From NCBI GenBank assembly GCA_037447655.1, contig JBBHKE010002523.1, positions 124,001 to 188,000 on the forward strand: a stretch of 64,000 nucleotides of DNA, given 5' to 3'. Position 1 is the stretch's first letter. Each line of letters starts with the position of its first letter. Origin of the DNA: Zygnema cylindricum (taxonomy: Eukaryota; Streptophyta; Zygnematophyceae; Zygnematales; Zygnemataceae). The notes under the pieces are model-generated. The model was not told the origin of the DNA. It searched no databases and saw only the letters and a program-made list of their open reading frames with translations. Positions 1-8,543 of the stretch are shown piece by piece. The translations under genes were made by a program, and so were the position numbers.

Positions 1-1199
1 TGTTGCTTACTACTCCAACACCAAACACCTTCCCCCATATACAAAACATATCCAGAAGTGCATCTTCTCATAGGTGCGTCCCCATAAGTGTCATCACTCA
101 AAGTGGTGATATCATTGTGCTCCCCTCCCAAATGCAACCATAATTCTCTGGTCCCAACCCGATATCTCACGACACTCTTGGCTGCCTTCAGTCTCTCTTC
201 CTATGATCATTAAGACTCCTACTGAGTACTCCATCTGCTGCCGCTATGTCCGTCCTGGTACAGTTCATAAAATAGATTAAACTTCCTACGACCTGTCTAT
301 AAGGGATAGACTTCATAAACTCTCTCTCCTCTGGGCTCATGTGATCGTCTAAGATTACCACTCATTCTACATTCCCATCACTTACTTTTTTAAGTCCATG
401 GGAGTGGTACAACTGTTAGCATTTTCAATGTCCAATTTTTCAAGGATATTACCAATTGCTTCTTTCGGAGTAAGTCTTATAATCGTCTTCCCCCTATCTA
501 TCTCCATTTTGATCCCCAAAATATATTTTGCCTCCCCTAAATCGTTCATATCAAATCTGCCCCTAAGATCTTTCTTTAGCCTATTGATCTTCTCTAAAGA
601 CTTACTCAACACAAGCAAATCATTCACATAAATTGCAATAAAAATGTCACCATTCTCATCTTCAAACATATAGATACAATACTTAGAGCTGATACGGTAA
701 TATCCCAAACTGGTGAGAAACTTATCTAGTTTTCTATTCTAATGCAAAGGAGCATGCTTCTATCCATATAAAGACTTTATAAGCTTGCATACTTTGCTCT
801 TTTCTCCTTCTTCCACGAACCCCTCGGGTTCTCTCATGAAAATTTCTTCCTCTAACTAACGATTAAGAAAAGCAGTTTTAATGTCCATTTGGTGTATTTT
901 CATTTCTTCTGCTGCTGCTAGTTTGAGGAGAATCCTTACATATGGGAAACGAACAACTGGAGCAAAAATTTCCTCATAGTCAATCCCCTCGTTTTTGATG
1001 AACCCTTTGCTACCAATCGAGCCTTATATCTCTCAATCGTATCATCTAGGTTCAATTTTAGTTTAAATAACCATTTACACCCAATAGGTTTTTGGTCTGG
1101 AGGACAATCAACTAGTTCCCAAGTATTTGCTTCCATGATAGAAGCCATCTCATAATTTATGGCTCTAATCTCTCTTTCTTTCTTTGGACTATACATTGC
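1..1199 (-). pseudogene. F1 copia pol fragment (reverse transcriptase to RNase H), decayed
   Basis: Read on the minus strand, this starts near 1199 with a Gag-pol linker (EAMYSPKK), then the RT N-terminus (ANTWELVDCPPDQKPIGCKW, then KARLVAKG) and RT core, and leaves the window at the RNase H motif CWSSKQQ. Open pieces are 936-1196 and 382-708; frameshifts and stops separate them. The catalytic-box region in 382-708 reads IYVNDLLVLS where the family has YVDD, so a catalytic Asp is lost. The protein would copy element RNA into cDNA inside virus-like particles; this copy is dead. It is closest to elements A and B in this window. Its right end is cut at about 1200, where an S-family LTR fragment begins. 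Confidence 0.85.
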
Positions 1200-1213
1200 C
1201 TCCGAGTAAGGCT

Positions 1214-1364
1214 TGTTGTTTCTTGAAAGCTTTCAGCCTTAGCAAATTAGTAGGACGTTAGAACGGTAGTAATTTGTAGTTTAAAGATATGCGTCATCAC
1301 TTGAGTGCAGTAGAAGACAACGCAACTGCTATGCAGATAGAGCAGCGTTGCAGCGCAGCCACAA
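1214..1364 (+). repeat. S-family LTR, 5' fragment
   Basis: It begins TGTTGTTTCTTGAAAGC and matches the first 150 bp or so of the complete S LTR at 7584. It then switches abruptly into RNase H coding sequence near 1364. This is an internal deletion joining LTR to pol, not an insertion boundary. Confidence 0.7.
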
Positions 1365-1606
1365 GGTTGGTCCACAAGTGATCTGGTGTGATAATCAGGA
1401 TGCCATTGCCATTGCTTCTTACCGAAGTCACCACTTCAAAAGCAAGCACATGGATGTAAGATTACACTTTGTTAGAGAAAGTGTTCTCTAGACTGATTAA
1501 ATTTTGTTATTTGCCAGATGCAAAAATGATTGTTCATATGCTAACTAAAGCCCTTCCTACTCTCAAGCTGATGTATTGTAAGGACGCAGTGGGATTAAGT
1601 GAATAG
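1365..1606 (+). pseudogene. S-family RNase H C-terminal fragment
   Basis: This encodes the end of copia RNase H: VIWCDNQDAIAIAS, then HHFKSKHMDVRLHF, then a frameshift near 1484 and the terminal GLSE followed by TAG. It is followed by a 160-bp 3' leader and a polypurine tract (CTTTAGGGGAG, ending 1766) directly before an LTR start. The N-terminal RNase H and all upstream pol are missing. Confidence 0.8.
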
Positions 1607-1766
1607 CTGGATTGTTGCACTACTATACTACCACAGTGTGATAAGTCGAACATTGAGATGTAGTGGGACTGGGTGAATTGCTAATTGCTATATTGTTATG
1701 CTACGATGCTGCGCTTGTTTGTCATCGCAGCTGCGCCGGTATACTCAGTCTTAAGCTTTAGGGGAG

Positions 1767-2077
1767 TGTTGTTTTCTAGAAAGCTTTCAGCCTCAGCAAA
1801 TTAGTAGAACGGTAGAAAGGTAGTATTTTGTAGTTTAAGGATATGCGTCATCACTTAAGTGGAGTACAGGAAAACGCAACTGCTATCCAGACAGAGCAGC
1901 GCAGCTTTTATGCAGACAGAGCAGTGCAACAGCAAAGCTGCGACATAAACAGGACAACACAGCTGCAGTTACTTTGGATATGATCCGTACAAACAACGCA
2001 ATGGTTGTTTTCTTGGATATGATTCGGTACGGGACAACGCAGCTGCGATTGATATGAATAAAGTCAATGGACCTCAA
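1767..2077 (+). repeat. S-family 3' LTR, interrupted
   Basis: It starts with TGTTGTTTTC right after a polypurine tract, as a 3' LTR should. The sequence follows the S LTR for 311 bp, to ACCTCAA, and is then cut by the start of the F2 5' LTR at 2078. The remaining LTR portion is not found on the other side of the F2 element. Confidence 0.8.
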
Positions 2078-3160
2078 TGTTGTTTTGAAAAGTCAGTTTC
2101 GTGCGTACGAGACAGTTTGCCCGTAACTGCTAATTGGATTTAATATGGAGGTTTGAATAGATTCACGGATTGGGGGAGCGAATGGATTGATATAATTAAA
2201 GTGATGTAAAATACTCATTGAGTGGTGTGAACAAGCTGTGACAAATGGACGGCGGATCGCGAAGCGATCCGATGTAAAATAAACGGAATGTTGGAATAGG
2301 CGCCGCCAGTACTGCGGAGCTGCGACGCAGTTAAGTCAACGTAGCTGCGGCTATTTGTATGATCCGTACGGACAAGCGCAGCCAGCGCAACCAGCGCAAC
2401 CGCCGCAGATTGGCCTTCCTGTCCTCTTTGGACAGCCTAGGCATCCATGGATCCAACTCCTCCTCAAGTCTTCAGTGACTGCGACAAGTGTGGGGACTTG
2501 AGTGAAGAGTTAGAGGCAGGCTGTCACTGTCCCTTTTTTGCCTTTTATATTTACAAACTCTAGACCTAGAAAATACTTAAATTCAACACTGTTCAGATTG
2601 ACATACCTTGAACTATTCGGGTATACTTACAATAGGTTAGGTAGATGGTAGGTACCGTACGGCTGGTATGCCTCCGTACATTCAGGAGTTAAACCTCTGA
2701 GTATAACTTGTAGGACTTAGAATATTTTGTGTATCGCAGTCAAGTTAATCAAAGTAATGGCAGACTGTTTTTTGCATCTTTTACCTGTTGGTGTAATCAC
2801 TCTTATGGTTCTTTCATGTGAAACTTGGTGGAGTTATTCTATGATATAGAATCTATATGTGTGTGAAGTTTCATTGTATTCCAGTATCTCTATAATATTC
2901 TGTGAACAGTCTAAGAGGTTAGTTTGTGTAGCTGGCAACTACTTTTTGGAAACTCTGGAGCTTATATCTTTTAGATACCTTGGTGGATCTGGCTCTAAAT
3001 TTGGGAGTTTACAGTGTATATGGTATACTGCACATTGGTTTAGTTTGAGTTTATTCTGTTAATTGTGGAGTAACATGTGTTTTCTGAAACACAACTATTT
3101 TTGAGGTAGTCTGTGGGTGTTTCCGTGAGTAATCCATGGATGAAATAGGCTATAACAACA
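2078..3160 (+). repeat. F2 5' LTR
   Basis: It opens TGTTGTTTTGAAAAGTC and ends TATAACAACA just before the primer site. It matches 5769-6745 on both sides but carries a private block (about 2395-2588) replaced by unrelated sequence in the 3' LTR. The motif TAGGACTTAGAATATTTT lies at 2711-2728. Close to the end an ATG (3137) begins the Gag N-terminus in the 3' LTR copy; here a small deletion puts a stop in that frame. Confidence 0.8.
2430..2588 (-). repeat. Fragment of an F1b-type LTR embedded in the F2 LTR
   Basis: On the minus strand this reads TGTTGAATTTAAGTATTTTC and continues with the F1b LTR start, including CTAGGTCT, CACTTGTCGCAGTCACTGA and a CCATGG core. It is the first 150 bp or so of an F1b LTR lying backwards inside the F2 5' LTR, and is absent from the F2 3' LTR. 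Confidence 0.6.
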
Positions 3161-3175
3161 TGTTATGGGCCCACA
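3161..3175 (+). other. F2 primer-binding site (initiator tRNA-Met anticodon arm type)
   Basis: TGTTATGGGCCCACA directly follows the LTR end. Apart from its first and last bases it is the complement of the initiator tRNA-Met anticodon stem-loop (GTGGGCCCATAAC, recalled). It overlaps the gag start codon at 3165. Confidence 0.6.
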
Positions 3176-3812
3176 CCCATGGCTACCTATATTTCATAGA
3201 TCAAAATATCACTATTGGAAGTGTGCGCTCGAGAGCTACTTCGAGATGATGGAGCTAATTGATGTGGTGGACGGTACCTTGGCCGAAACATCAAATGGAT
3301 GGAAAAGGAAAAATCATGAGTGTGTAAGGGTTATCAAGAACTCCTTGACTGAGGATTTGGTAATGTCATACCTAAGTTTTAAAAGGGCAGCTGATTTATG
3401 GAAGAGCTTAGAATGTATGTATGCAAAGACGTCTTTATATCATTGGCTCAGCAGTGTTACTAAAATAGTTGAGCACAAGTATGTAGGAGGTAGTATGGAG
3501 AAACACTGCATTGCCTTACAAGTAATATTTGCAGAAAATGAGTTGGCAGGAGGAAACTTTACAGATGTTCAACAAGGTATCTTGTTAATGAAAAGTCTAC
3601 CCAAAGATTATAAGAGTGCACTAGATCGATTGACTTTAATTGATAAAAAGGATTGGAGTTTAACTGTAGCTAGACAAGTTGTTCTAGATGCAGAAGCTAA
3701 TAGGGAGGTTCAAGCAAGTGAAAGGAATATAAAGGAATCTAAGTCTCAGTTTCAGAAAAGTAAAGGTAATGATGAGATCGGCTTAAGAATTGTTTTTACT
3801 GTAATGATTTAG
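3165..3812 (+). CDS. gag: F2 Gag (UBN2 / copia-type capsid protein), C-terminally frameshifted
   Basis: This 215-codon ORF encodes a copia-type Gag. It opens MGPHPWLPIFHRSKYHYW, the usual start in which a Pro-Ile-Phe-x-Gly-like stretch leads into a Tyr-Trp motif. Helical segments follow (AADLWKSLECMYAK; MKSLPKDYKSALDRL near residue 145), matching the Retrotran_gag_2/UBN2 family. Gag would assemble virus-like particles in the cytoplasm and package RNA. The ATG lies within the primer-binding site. A longer start upstream in the LTR exists in the 3' LTR copy but is broken here. The ORF ends in GLRIVFTVMI and a stop just before the zinc knuckle, which continues in another frame, so one indel near 3775 has separated capsid from nucleocapsid. 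Confidence 0.85.
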   Translation: MGPHPWLPIFHRSKYHYWKCALESYFEMMELIDVVDGTLAETSNGWKRKNHECVRVIKNSLTEDLVMSYLSFKRAADLWKSLECMYAKTSLYHWLSSVTKIVEHKYVGGSMEKHCIALQVIFAENELAGGNFTDVQQGILLMKSLPKDYKSALDRLTLIDKKDWSLTVARQVVLDAEANREVQASERNIKESKSQFQKSKGNDEIGLRIVFTVMI

Positions 3813-5014
3813 GACATATCTTTAGGGTTTGTCCATCATATAAAAGTGCATGTGTCACAGGGAATTTCAGAGATGGATGGGACAACAATCTAGTCCGAAC
3901 CGCAACAAGAAGAAAATCAAGTGCTTTCGTGAGTGAAGGACAAGACTCGACAGATGACAAAAGGCATGCACCATGTGTTGACGAATTTATTTATTTACCG
4001 ACCTTTTGTGTTGTTCGGAATGAGGAGAAAGAGGTGACAGAAAAGGATCCGATTACTTTCAATATGTCTTATGACAGATTGGTGGGTGACATAAACTTAC
4101 TAAAGGAAGGGGCAACTAGAATACGAGAAGTCGATAGAAGTGAAAGGCACATGGAAGCGGAAGAAACTGGAAAAATTATTATCACCGAAAACAGTAAGGA
4201 AACAGACGAGTGTGAAAAAGACTCGGGTTGTGTGACTTCTTCTTGTGATAAACTGGTGTATGAGAATAGCATAGAGGGAGAAGAGATTCATGAAGTAAGG
4301 GGAGTTAAAGAAGTAAACTTAAAATTGATTGAAGAATATTTCTTAGAAAAAGATAACACTAAAATACAAACAGAACTTAGAGAAAGAGAAGAAGTAAATG
4401 ATCAGATAGGAAAGTGTGAATTGACACAAAAAGGGGAATTAACATCGGAAGTGGAAAACACTGTGGGTTTAAAAATTATTGAAATCCAGGAAAAACCAAG
4501 GAAGAGTGTTCAGAAAATAAGGCTAAGAAAGATAGTTCATGAGAGCCGAAAAAGTCATAACTTAAAAAAGAATCGTAGGAAGAGGAAAGTGCAGCTAACT
4601 GAAAAGAAGGTCAGACGGAAAATATTGAATATATATACACTTCAGAGAAGTTCCATATCTATGAAAAGAAACCAAAAATCAGTAAGAAAAACTACACTAT
4701 ATAGAGGTAGTGGGAAGGGAAACCATGGAAATTTTTTGAACAGATCAGATAGTCATAAGAAACCAAGAAAGAGAGATAGATTGCGGAAAAATAGTTGGAG
4801 AACAAGCATGTTACGAAATCGATCACACCGAAGAACACAACCGGAAACAGTGAGGGGAAGTGTAACGGGAAAATGGGAAGACTTGAATGAATTTACAGGA
4901 AATTTCATGAGAATTTGGTGTAGTAGCGTCAGTAACATACATCTAAGGAAGTGGATGGCGTGGAAGTATTTAACCGGAGAGAATGTGCAACAACTGTTCG
5001 ATAAAAGTGTGTAG
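3791..5014 (+). CDS. F2 zinc knuckle plus novel basic/acidic C-terminal protein replacing pol
   Basis: From 3791 a frame stays open for about 407 codons. It begins with a CCHC zinc knuckle, CFYCNDLGHIFRVC (CX2CX4HX4C, 3791-3832), the RNA-binding nucleocapsid motif. There is no ATG at its head, so it should be expressed as the Gag C-terminus once the upstream frameshift is discounted. Residues 60-210 are rich in Glu and Lys (ERHMEAEETGKIIITENSKE). The last 150 residues are strongly basic (RRKRKVQLTEKKVRRK; KKPRKRDRLRKNSW), ending NVQQLFDKSV. I see no D-T/S-G protease, no DDE integrase triad, no YVDD and no RNase H motif. I do not recognise the family. A nucleic-acid-binding or nuclear-targeting role is inference from charge alone. 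Confidence 0.6.
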   Translation, partial: CFYCNDLGHIFRVCPSYKSACVTGNFRDGWDNNLVRTATRRKSSAFVSEGQDSTDDKRHAPCVDEFIYLPTFCVVRNEEKEVTEKDPITFNMSYDRLVGDINLLKEGATRIREVDRSERHMEAEETGKIIITENSKETDECEKDSGCVTSSCDKLVYENSIEGEEIHEVRGVKEVNLKLIEEYFLEKDNTKIQTELREREEVNDQIGKCELTQKGELTSEVENTVGLKIIEIQEKPRKSVQKIRLRKIVHESRKSHNLKKNRRKRKVQLTEKKVRRKILNIYTLQRSSISMKRNQKSVRKTTLYRGSGKGNHGNFLNRSDSHKKPRKRDRLRKNSWRTSMLRNRSHRRTQPETVRGSVTGKWEDLNEFTGNFMRIWCSSVSNIHLRKWMAWKYLTGENVQQLFDKSV

Positions 5015-5107
5015 GTGGTTGATTTTCGGCAAATTTAATAACATGGCTAAGTGACGAAGACAAGTGGAAATACGGATTTACTGGAGAGGTGTTATTACCA
5101 TAGTGAA

Positions 5108-5249
5108 GGGACAGTTTTGCATTTATGGCGTAAGGGGAGCTATTACAGGACACTATTTGCAAGGTGGCAGTTTTCAAAGGGACAGTTTTGCATTTATGGC
5201 GTAAGGGGAGCTATTACAGGACACTATTTGCAAGGTGGCAGTTTTCAAA
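5108..5249 (+). repeat. 71-bp tandem duplication
   Basis: Two adjacent copies start GGGACAGTTTTGCATTTATG at 5108 and 5179, period 71, nearly identical. They lie in the F2 3' untranslated region. Confidence 0.9.
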
Positions 5250-5464
5250 AAGGCGAATGGGAATTGGCAGAAGGCAGCAAGAGCAATGGCGACGTCGGCA
5301 AAGCAGTGGTGATGTGTTGTTTTTGCTAAAATTCTTGTATGATGAACAGTGGAGGTTGATACAGAAATTTGAATATTTAAATATTTTTTTATTCTTTCGT
5401 TTATCCATTAGAGTGGAAATATTTGCATACAGCATGGACTAATGAGTCTAAAGCTTTAGGGGAG

Positions 5465-5768
5465 TGTAGAATTTAAAAGCTTTAGTCTCAGTAGATGAGG
5501 CTATGAGGAGGAAGTTAAAGGTGAAAAAGAGCAGCAGCTAGGACTGCGATGTCAAACTAGCGCAGCGTAGCAGCATAGCATTACACGCTGCACTTTGTAT
5601 TCATACTGCGCTGCGATGTCAAACTAGCGCAGCGTAGCAGCATAGCAGTACAAGCTGCACTTTGTATTCATACAACGCTGCGATGTCAAACTAGCGCAGC
5701 GTAGCAATAAAGCATTACACGCTGCATGTTTTTTTTTCTGCGTGCACGAAACTAAATTTTCAGGGGAG
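5465..5768 (+). repeat. Older LTR-start fragment with a 67-bp tandem repeat
   Basis: AAGCTTTAGGGGAG followed by TGTAGAATTTAAAAGC at 5465 looks like a second polypurine tract and LTR start, similar to S/S2. Inside it, units beginning CTGCGATGTCAAACTAGCGC recur at 5544, 5611 and 5678 (period 67, the last one partial). The true F2 polypurine tract follows at 5757-5768. The fragment may be a captured LTR or an ancestral leader. Confidence 0.55.
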
Positions 5769-6745
5769 TGTTGTTTTGAAAAGTCAGTTTCGTGCTTACG
5801 AGACAGTTCGTGCGTAACTACTGATTGGATTTAATATGGAGGTTTGAATAGATTCACGGATTGGGGGAGCGAACGGATTGATATAATTAAAGTGACGTAA
5901 AAGACTCATTGAGTGGTGTGAACAAGCAGTGACAAATGGACGGCGGATCGAGAAGCGATCCGATGTAAAATAAACGGAATGTTGAAATAGGCGCCGCCGG
6001 TAAGGAACAGTTGCGACGCAGTCAAGACAACGCAGCTGCGGTTATTTTGATATGATCCGTACAGACAACGCAGCTGCGGATAATATGGCTTGTATTGATT
6101 ACGGAGATGTCGGTGTTAATATCCTGAGCAACAGTGGTTTGTCTTTTGGCTAATTAGTTTATTAGTGTAGATCTATTCAGATTGACATACCTTGAACTAT
6201 TCGGGTATACTTACAATAGGTTTAGTAGATGGTAGATACCGTACGGCTGGTATGCCTCCGTACATTCAGGAGTGAAACCTCTAAGTATAACTTGTAGGAC
6301 TTGGAATATTTTGTGTATCGCAGTCAAGTTAATCAAAGTAATGGCAGACTGTTTTTTGCATCTTTGACCTGTTGGTGTGATCACTCTTATGGTTCTTTCA
6401 TGTGAAACTTGGTGGAGTTATTCTATGATATAGAATCTATATGTGTGTGAAGTTTCATTGTATTCCAGTATCTTTGTAATATTCTGTGAACAGTCTAAGA
6501 GGTTAGTTTGTGTAGCTATCAACTACTTTTGGGAAACTCTGGAGCTTATATCTTTTAGATACCTTGGTGGATCTGGTTGTAACTTTGGGAGTTTACAGTG
6601 TATATGGTATACTGCACATTGGTGCAGTTTGAGTTTATTATGTTAATTGTGGAGTAATATGTGTTGTCTGAAAAACAGCTGTTTTTGAGGTAGTCTGTGG
6701 GTGTTTCCGTGAGTAATCCATGGATGAAATAGGCTATGGACAACA
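5769..6745 (+). repeat. F2 3' LTR
   Basis: 977 bp, starting TGTTGTTTTGAAAAGTC after CAGGGGAG and ending GGACAACA. It contains an ATG at 6721 whose frame (Met-Asp-Glu-Ile-Gly-Tyr-Gly-Gln) would run into the primer-site codons Gln-Val-Met-Gly in an intact 5' LTR. The conserved motif TAGGACTTGGAATATTTT lies at 6295-6312. Confidence 0.8.
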
Positions 6746-7423
6746 AATTATTCTATGACACAAACACCTTACAGACAGATAGTGGGAAGCTTAATATATT
6801 TCATAAATTGTACCCGTCGTGACATTGCTGCAGGAGTTAGGGTACCGAGCAGGAGTCTAGAGAATCCGAGAAAATCTAACTTTGGTGCAACAAGGAGAGT
6901 CTTAAGATATTCGGCCGGAACGAAAGACCTCAAACTCACACTAGGCGGAGGAGAAGTAAAACTGCAAACGTGGAGTGATGCAAGCTATGGCGACATGCCA
7001 AGCCGGAAATCCACCACGTGATTCGTTCTACAAGTTGGGAACGGTACTTGCTGCTGGAGTAGCAAACTTCAAAAGGTGACAGCATAGTCAACAATGGAGT
7101 CAGAATATATAGCAGCAAGTTCGCTTCTCAAAGAACTCTTATGGGTAAAATCAATGTTACAAGAACTACGATACATGCAGGTTCGCCCACAGGTGATCTG
7201 GTGTGATAACCAAGCAACCATTGCCATTGCTTTTAACCTAAGTCATCACTTCAAAAGCAAGCACATGGATGTAAGATAACACTTTGTAAGAGAAAAAGTG
7301 TTCTCTAAAATGATTAAATTATGTTATTTTCCAGATGCAAAAATGATTGCTGATATGCTCACTAAAGCTCTTCCTGCTTCTAAGTTGAGGTATTGTAGGA
7401 ACGCAGTGGCATTAAGTGAATAG
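6746..7423 (+). pseudogene. S-family RNase H fragment
   Basis: The fragment starts inside pol at DSMTQTPYRQIVGSLIYF and runs through TWSDASYGDMPSRKSTT, ESEYIAAS, WCDNQATIAIAF and HHFKSKHMDVR to a stop at 7421-7423. Several in-frame stops (for example near 7019 and 7087) kill it. A leader, the polypurine tract and an S 3' LTR (7584) follow in the normal order, so this is the 3' end of an S element whose 5' part is lost at the F2 boundary. Confidence 0.85.
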
Positions 7424-7583
7424 TTCAATTGCTGCACTGCTATATTGCCACGCTCCGATAAGTCCACCATTGAGATGTACTGGGACTGGGTGACTTGTTT
7501 ATTGTTGTATTGCTATGCTACGATGTTGCGCTTGTCTGTCATCGCAGATGCGCCAGTATACTGAGTCTAAAGCTTTAGGGGAG

Positions 7584-8325
7584 TGTTGTTTTTGGAAAGC
7601 TTTCAGTCTCAACAAATTAGTAGGACGACAGAAAGGTAGTAATTTGTATGGTAAATTTCATAAAGATATGCGCAGCTGCTATGCAGACAGAGCAGCGCAG
7701 CAGCGAAGCTGCAGTGTAGACAGGACAAACGCAGCTGGGGTTACTTAAGATATGATCCGTAAAGTAGACGTAGCTGCTGCTATCTTGGATATGATTTCGT
7801 ACGGGAGACCGTAGGTGCGTTTGATATGAATCAGGTCAACGAACCTCAACTTAGTGAGTAGCTCAGTGGTAGCATAGTGGAAGCTCAGTGGTAGCTCACT
7901 GGTAGCTAGTGGTAGCTTAGTGGTAGCTCAGTGGTAGCTTGACAGATTAGCATTAGCCTAGTAGATTGACGTACCTCTCAGGTACACTGGTATTGCCAGT
8001 ACAACACAAGTATAAGACTTAGAACTCAGAACACATCTTGTATCCAGACTTCCAAGTAGTAAAATTGCAATCAGTTTTTGGGAAATCTCTGAGTATTATA
8101 TCTTCGGTGTTGTCGAGTTAATTGTGCTTAAACTTTGGGAGTTGTCAGTGTTTATGCTACTCTATATTCTGATAAAGTTTTGTGAGGTTTGGATGCTGTG
8201 TAAGAATTGGTGAGCACTTGAAAACAGCTGTTTGGTAGGATTCTTGATAGCTTCTGAAAGTGTATCATGTCTTCTTCTACTACAACTGCTGCTCCTCGAC
8301 CTACACCGGTGGTCGTAGAAAAACA
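7584..8325 (+). repeat. S-family 3' LTR, full length (reference copy)
   Basis: 742 bp, from TGTTGTTTTTGG (after CTTTAGGGGAG) to GGTCGTAGAAAAACA. It contains a GCAGC-rich block (7670-7745), an array of 11-bp units of the type AGTGGTAGCTC (about 7853-7942), and near its end an ATG (8267) opening MSSSTTTAAPRPTPVVVE, the Gag N-terminus. The sequence after 8325 is unrelated, so the LTR boundary is clear. Confidence 0.85.
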
Positions 8326-8543
8326 TAACTAACTTTCACAAATTGTTAGCGATAACAGGAATTGTTACCTAACTTACACAAACACTTAGCGCTCACAAGA
8401 ATTTTTATGTAACTTCCACAAACTATTAGAGATCACAAGAATTGTTACCTAAATTACACCATCAGTTAGCAATAAGAAGAATTGTTATCTAAATTACACA
8501 AATTGTTTGCGCTAATAGGTAGTGTTACCTAACTTACGCAAAC
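8326..8543 (+). repeat. Degenerate tandem repeat, about 41-bp unit, five to six copies
   Basis: Units of the type CTAACTTACACAAA, then TTAGCG, then AAGAATTGTTAC recur about every 41 bp between the S LTR end and the F1b LTR start. Copies differ at many positions, so the array is old. Confidence 0.7.

Larger units (their letters stand above)
2078..6745 (+). mobile_element. F2 element: Gag-only LTR retrotransposon (TR-GAG-like), non-autonomous
   Basis: LTRs at 2078-3160 and 5769-6745 flank a primer-binding site, a gag ORF, a zinc knuckle, a long basic ORF and a polypurine tract (TTTTCAGGGGAG). I find no protease, integrase, RT or RNase H motif anywhere inside. Such an element would need pol supplied in trans by a relative. 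Known parallels are the TR-GAG elements of plants. The two flanks do not share a 5-bp duplication (CTCAA on the left, AATTA on the right), and each flank is a different part of an S element. The copy is therefore probably a recombinant of two F2 insertions, or has lost flanking DNA. Confidence 0.7.

Noticed and set aside
3775-3800. Programmed -1 frameshift site in F2
   Set aside because: The T-run is in the wrong phase for a standard slippery heptamer and no downstream pseudoknot was evident; an indel is simpler.
5051-5442. Two overlapping 92-codon ORFs with internal repeats
   Set aside because: They are translations of the 71-bp tandem duplication in two frames; no conserved motif.
8326-8543. 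CRISPR-like array
   Set aside because: Units vary throughout with no constant repeat and unique spacer pattern; the context is eukaryotic.
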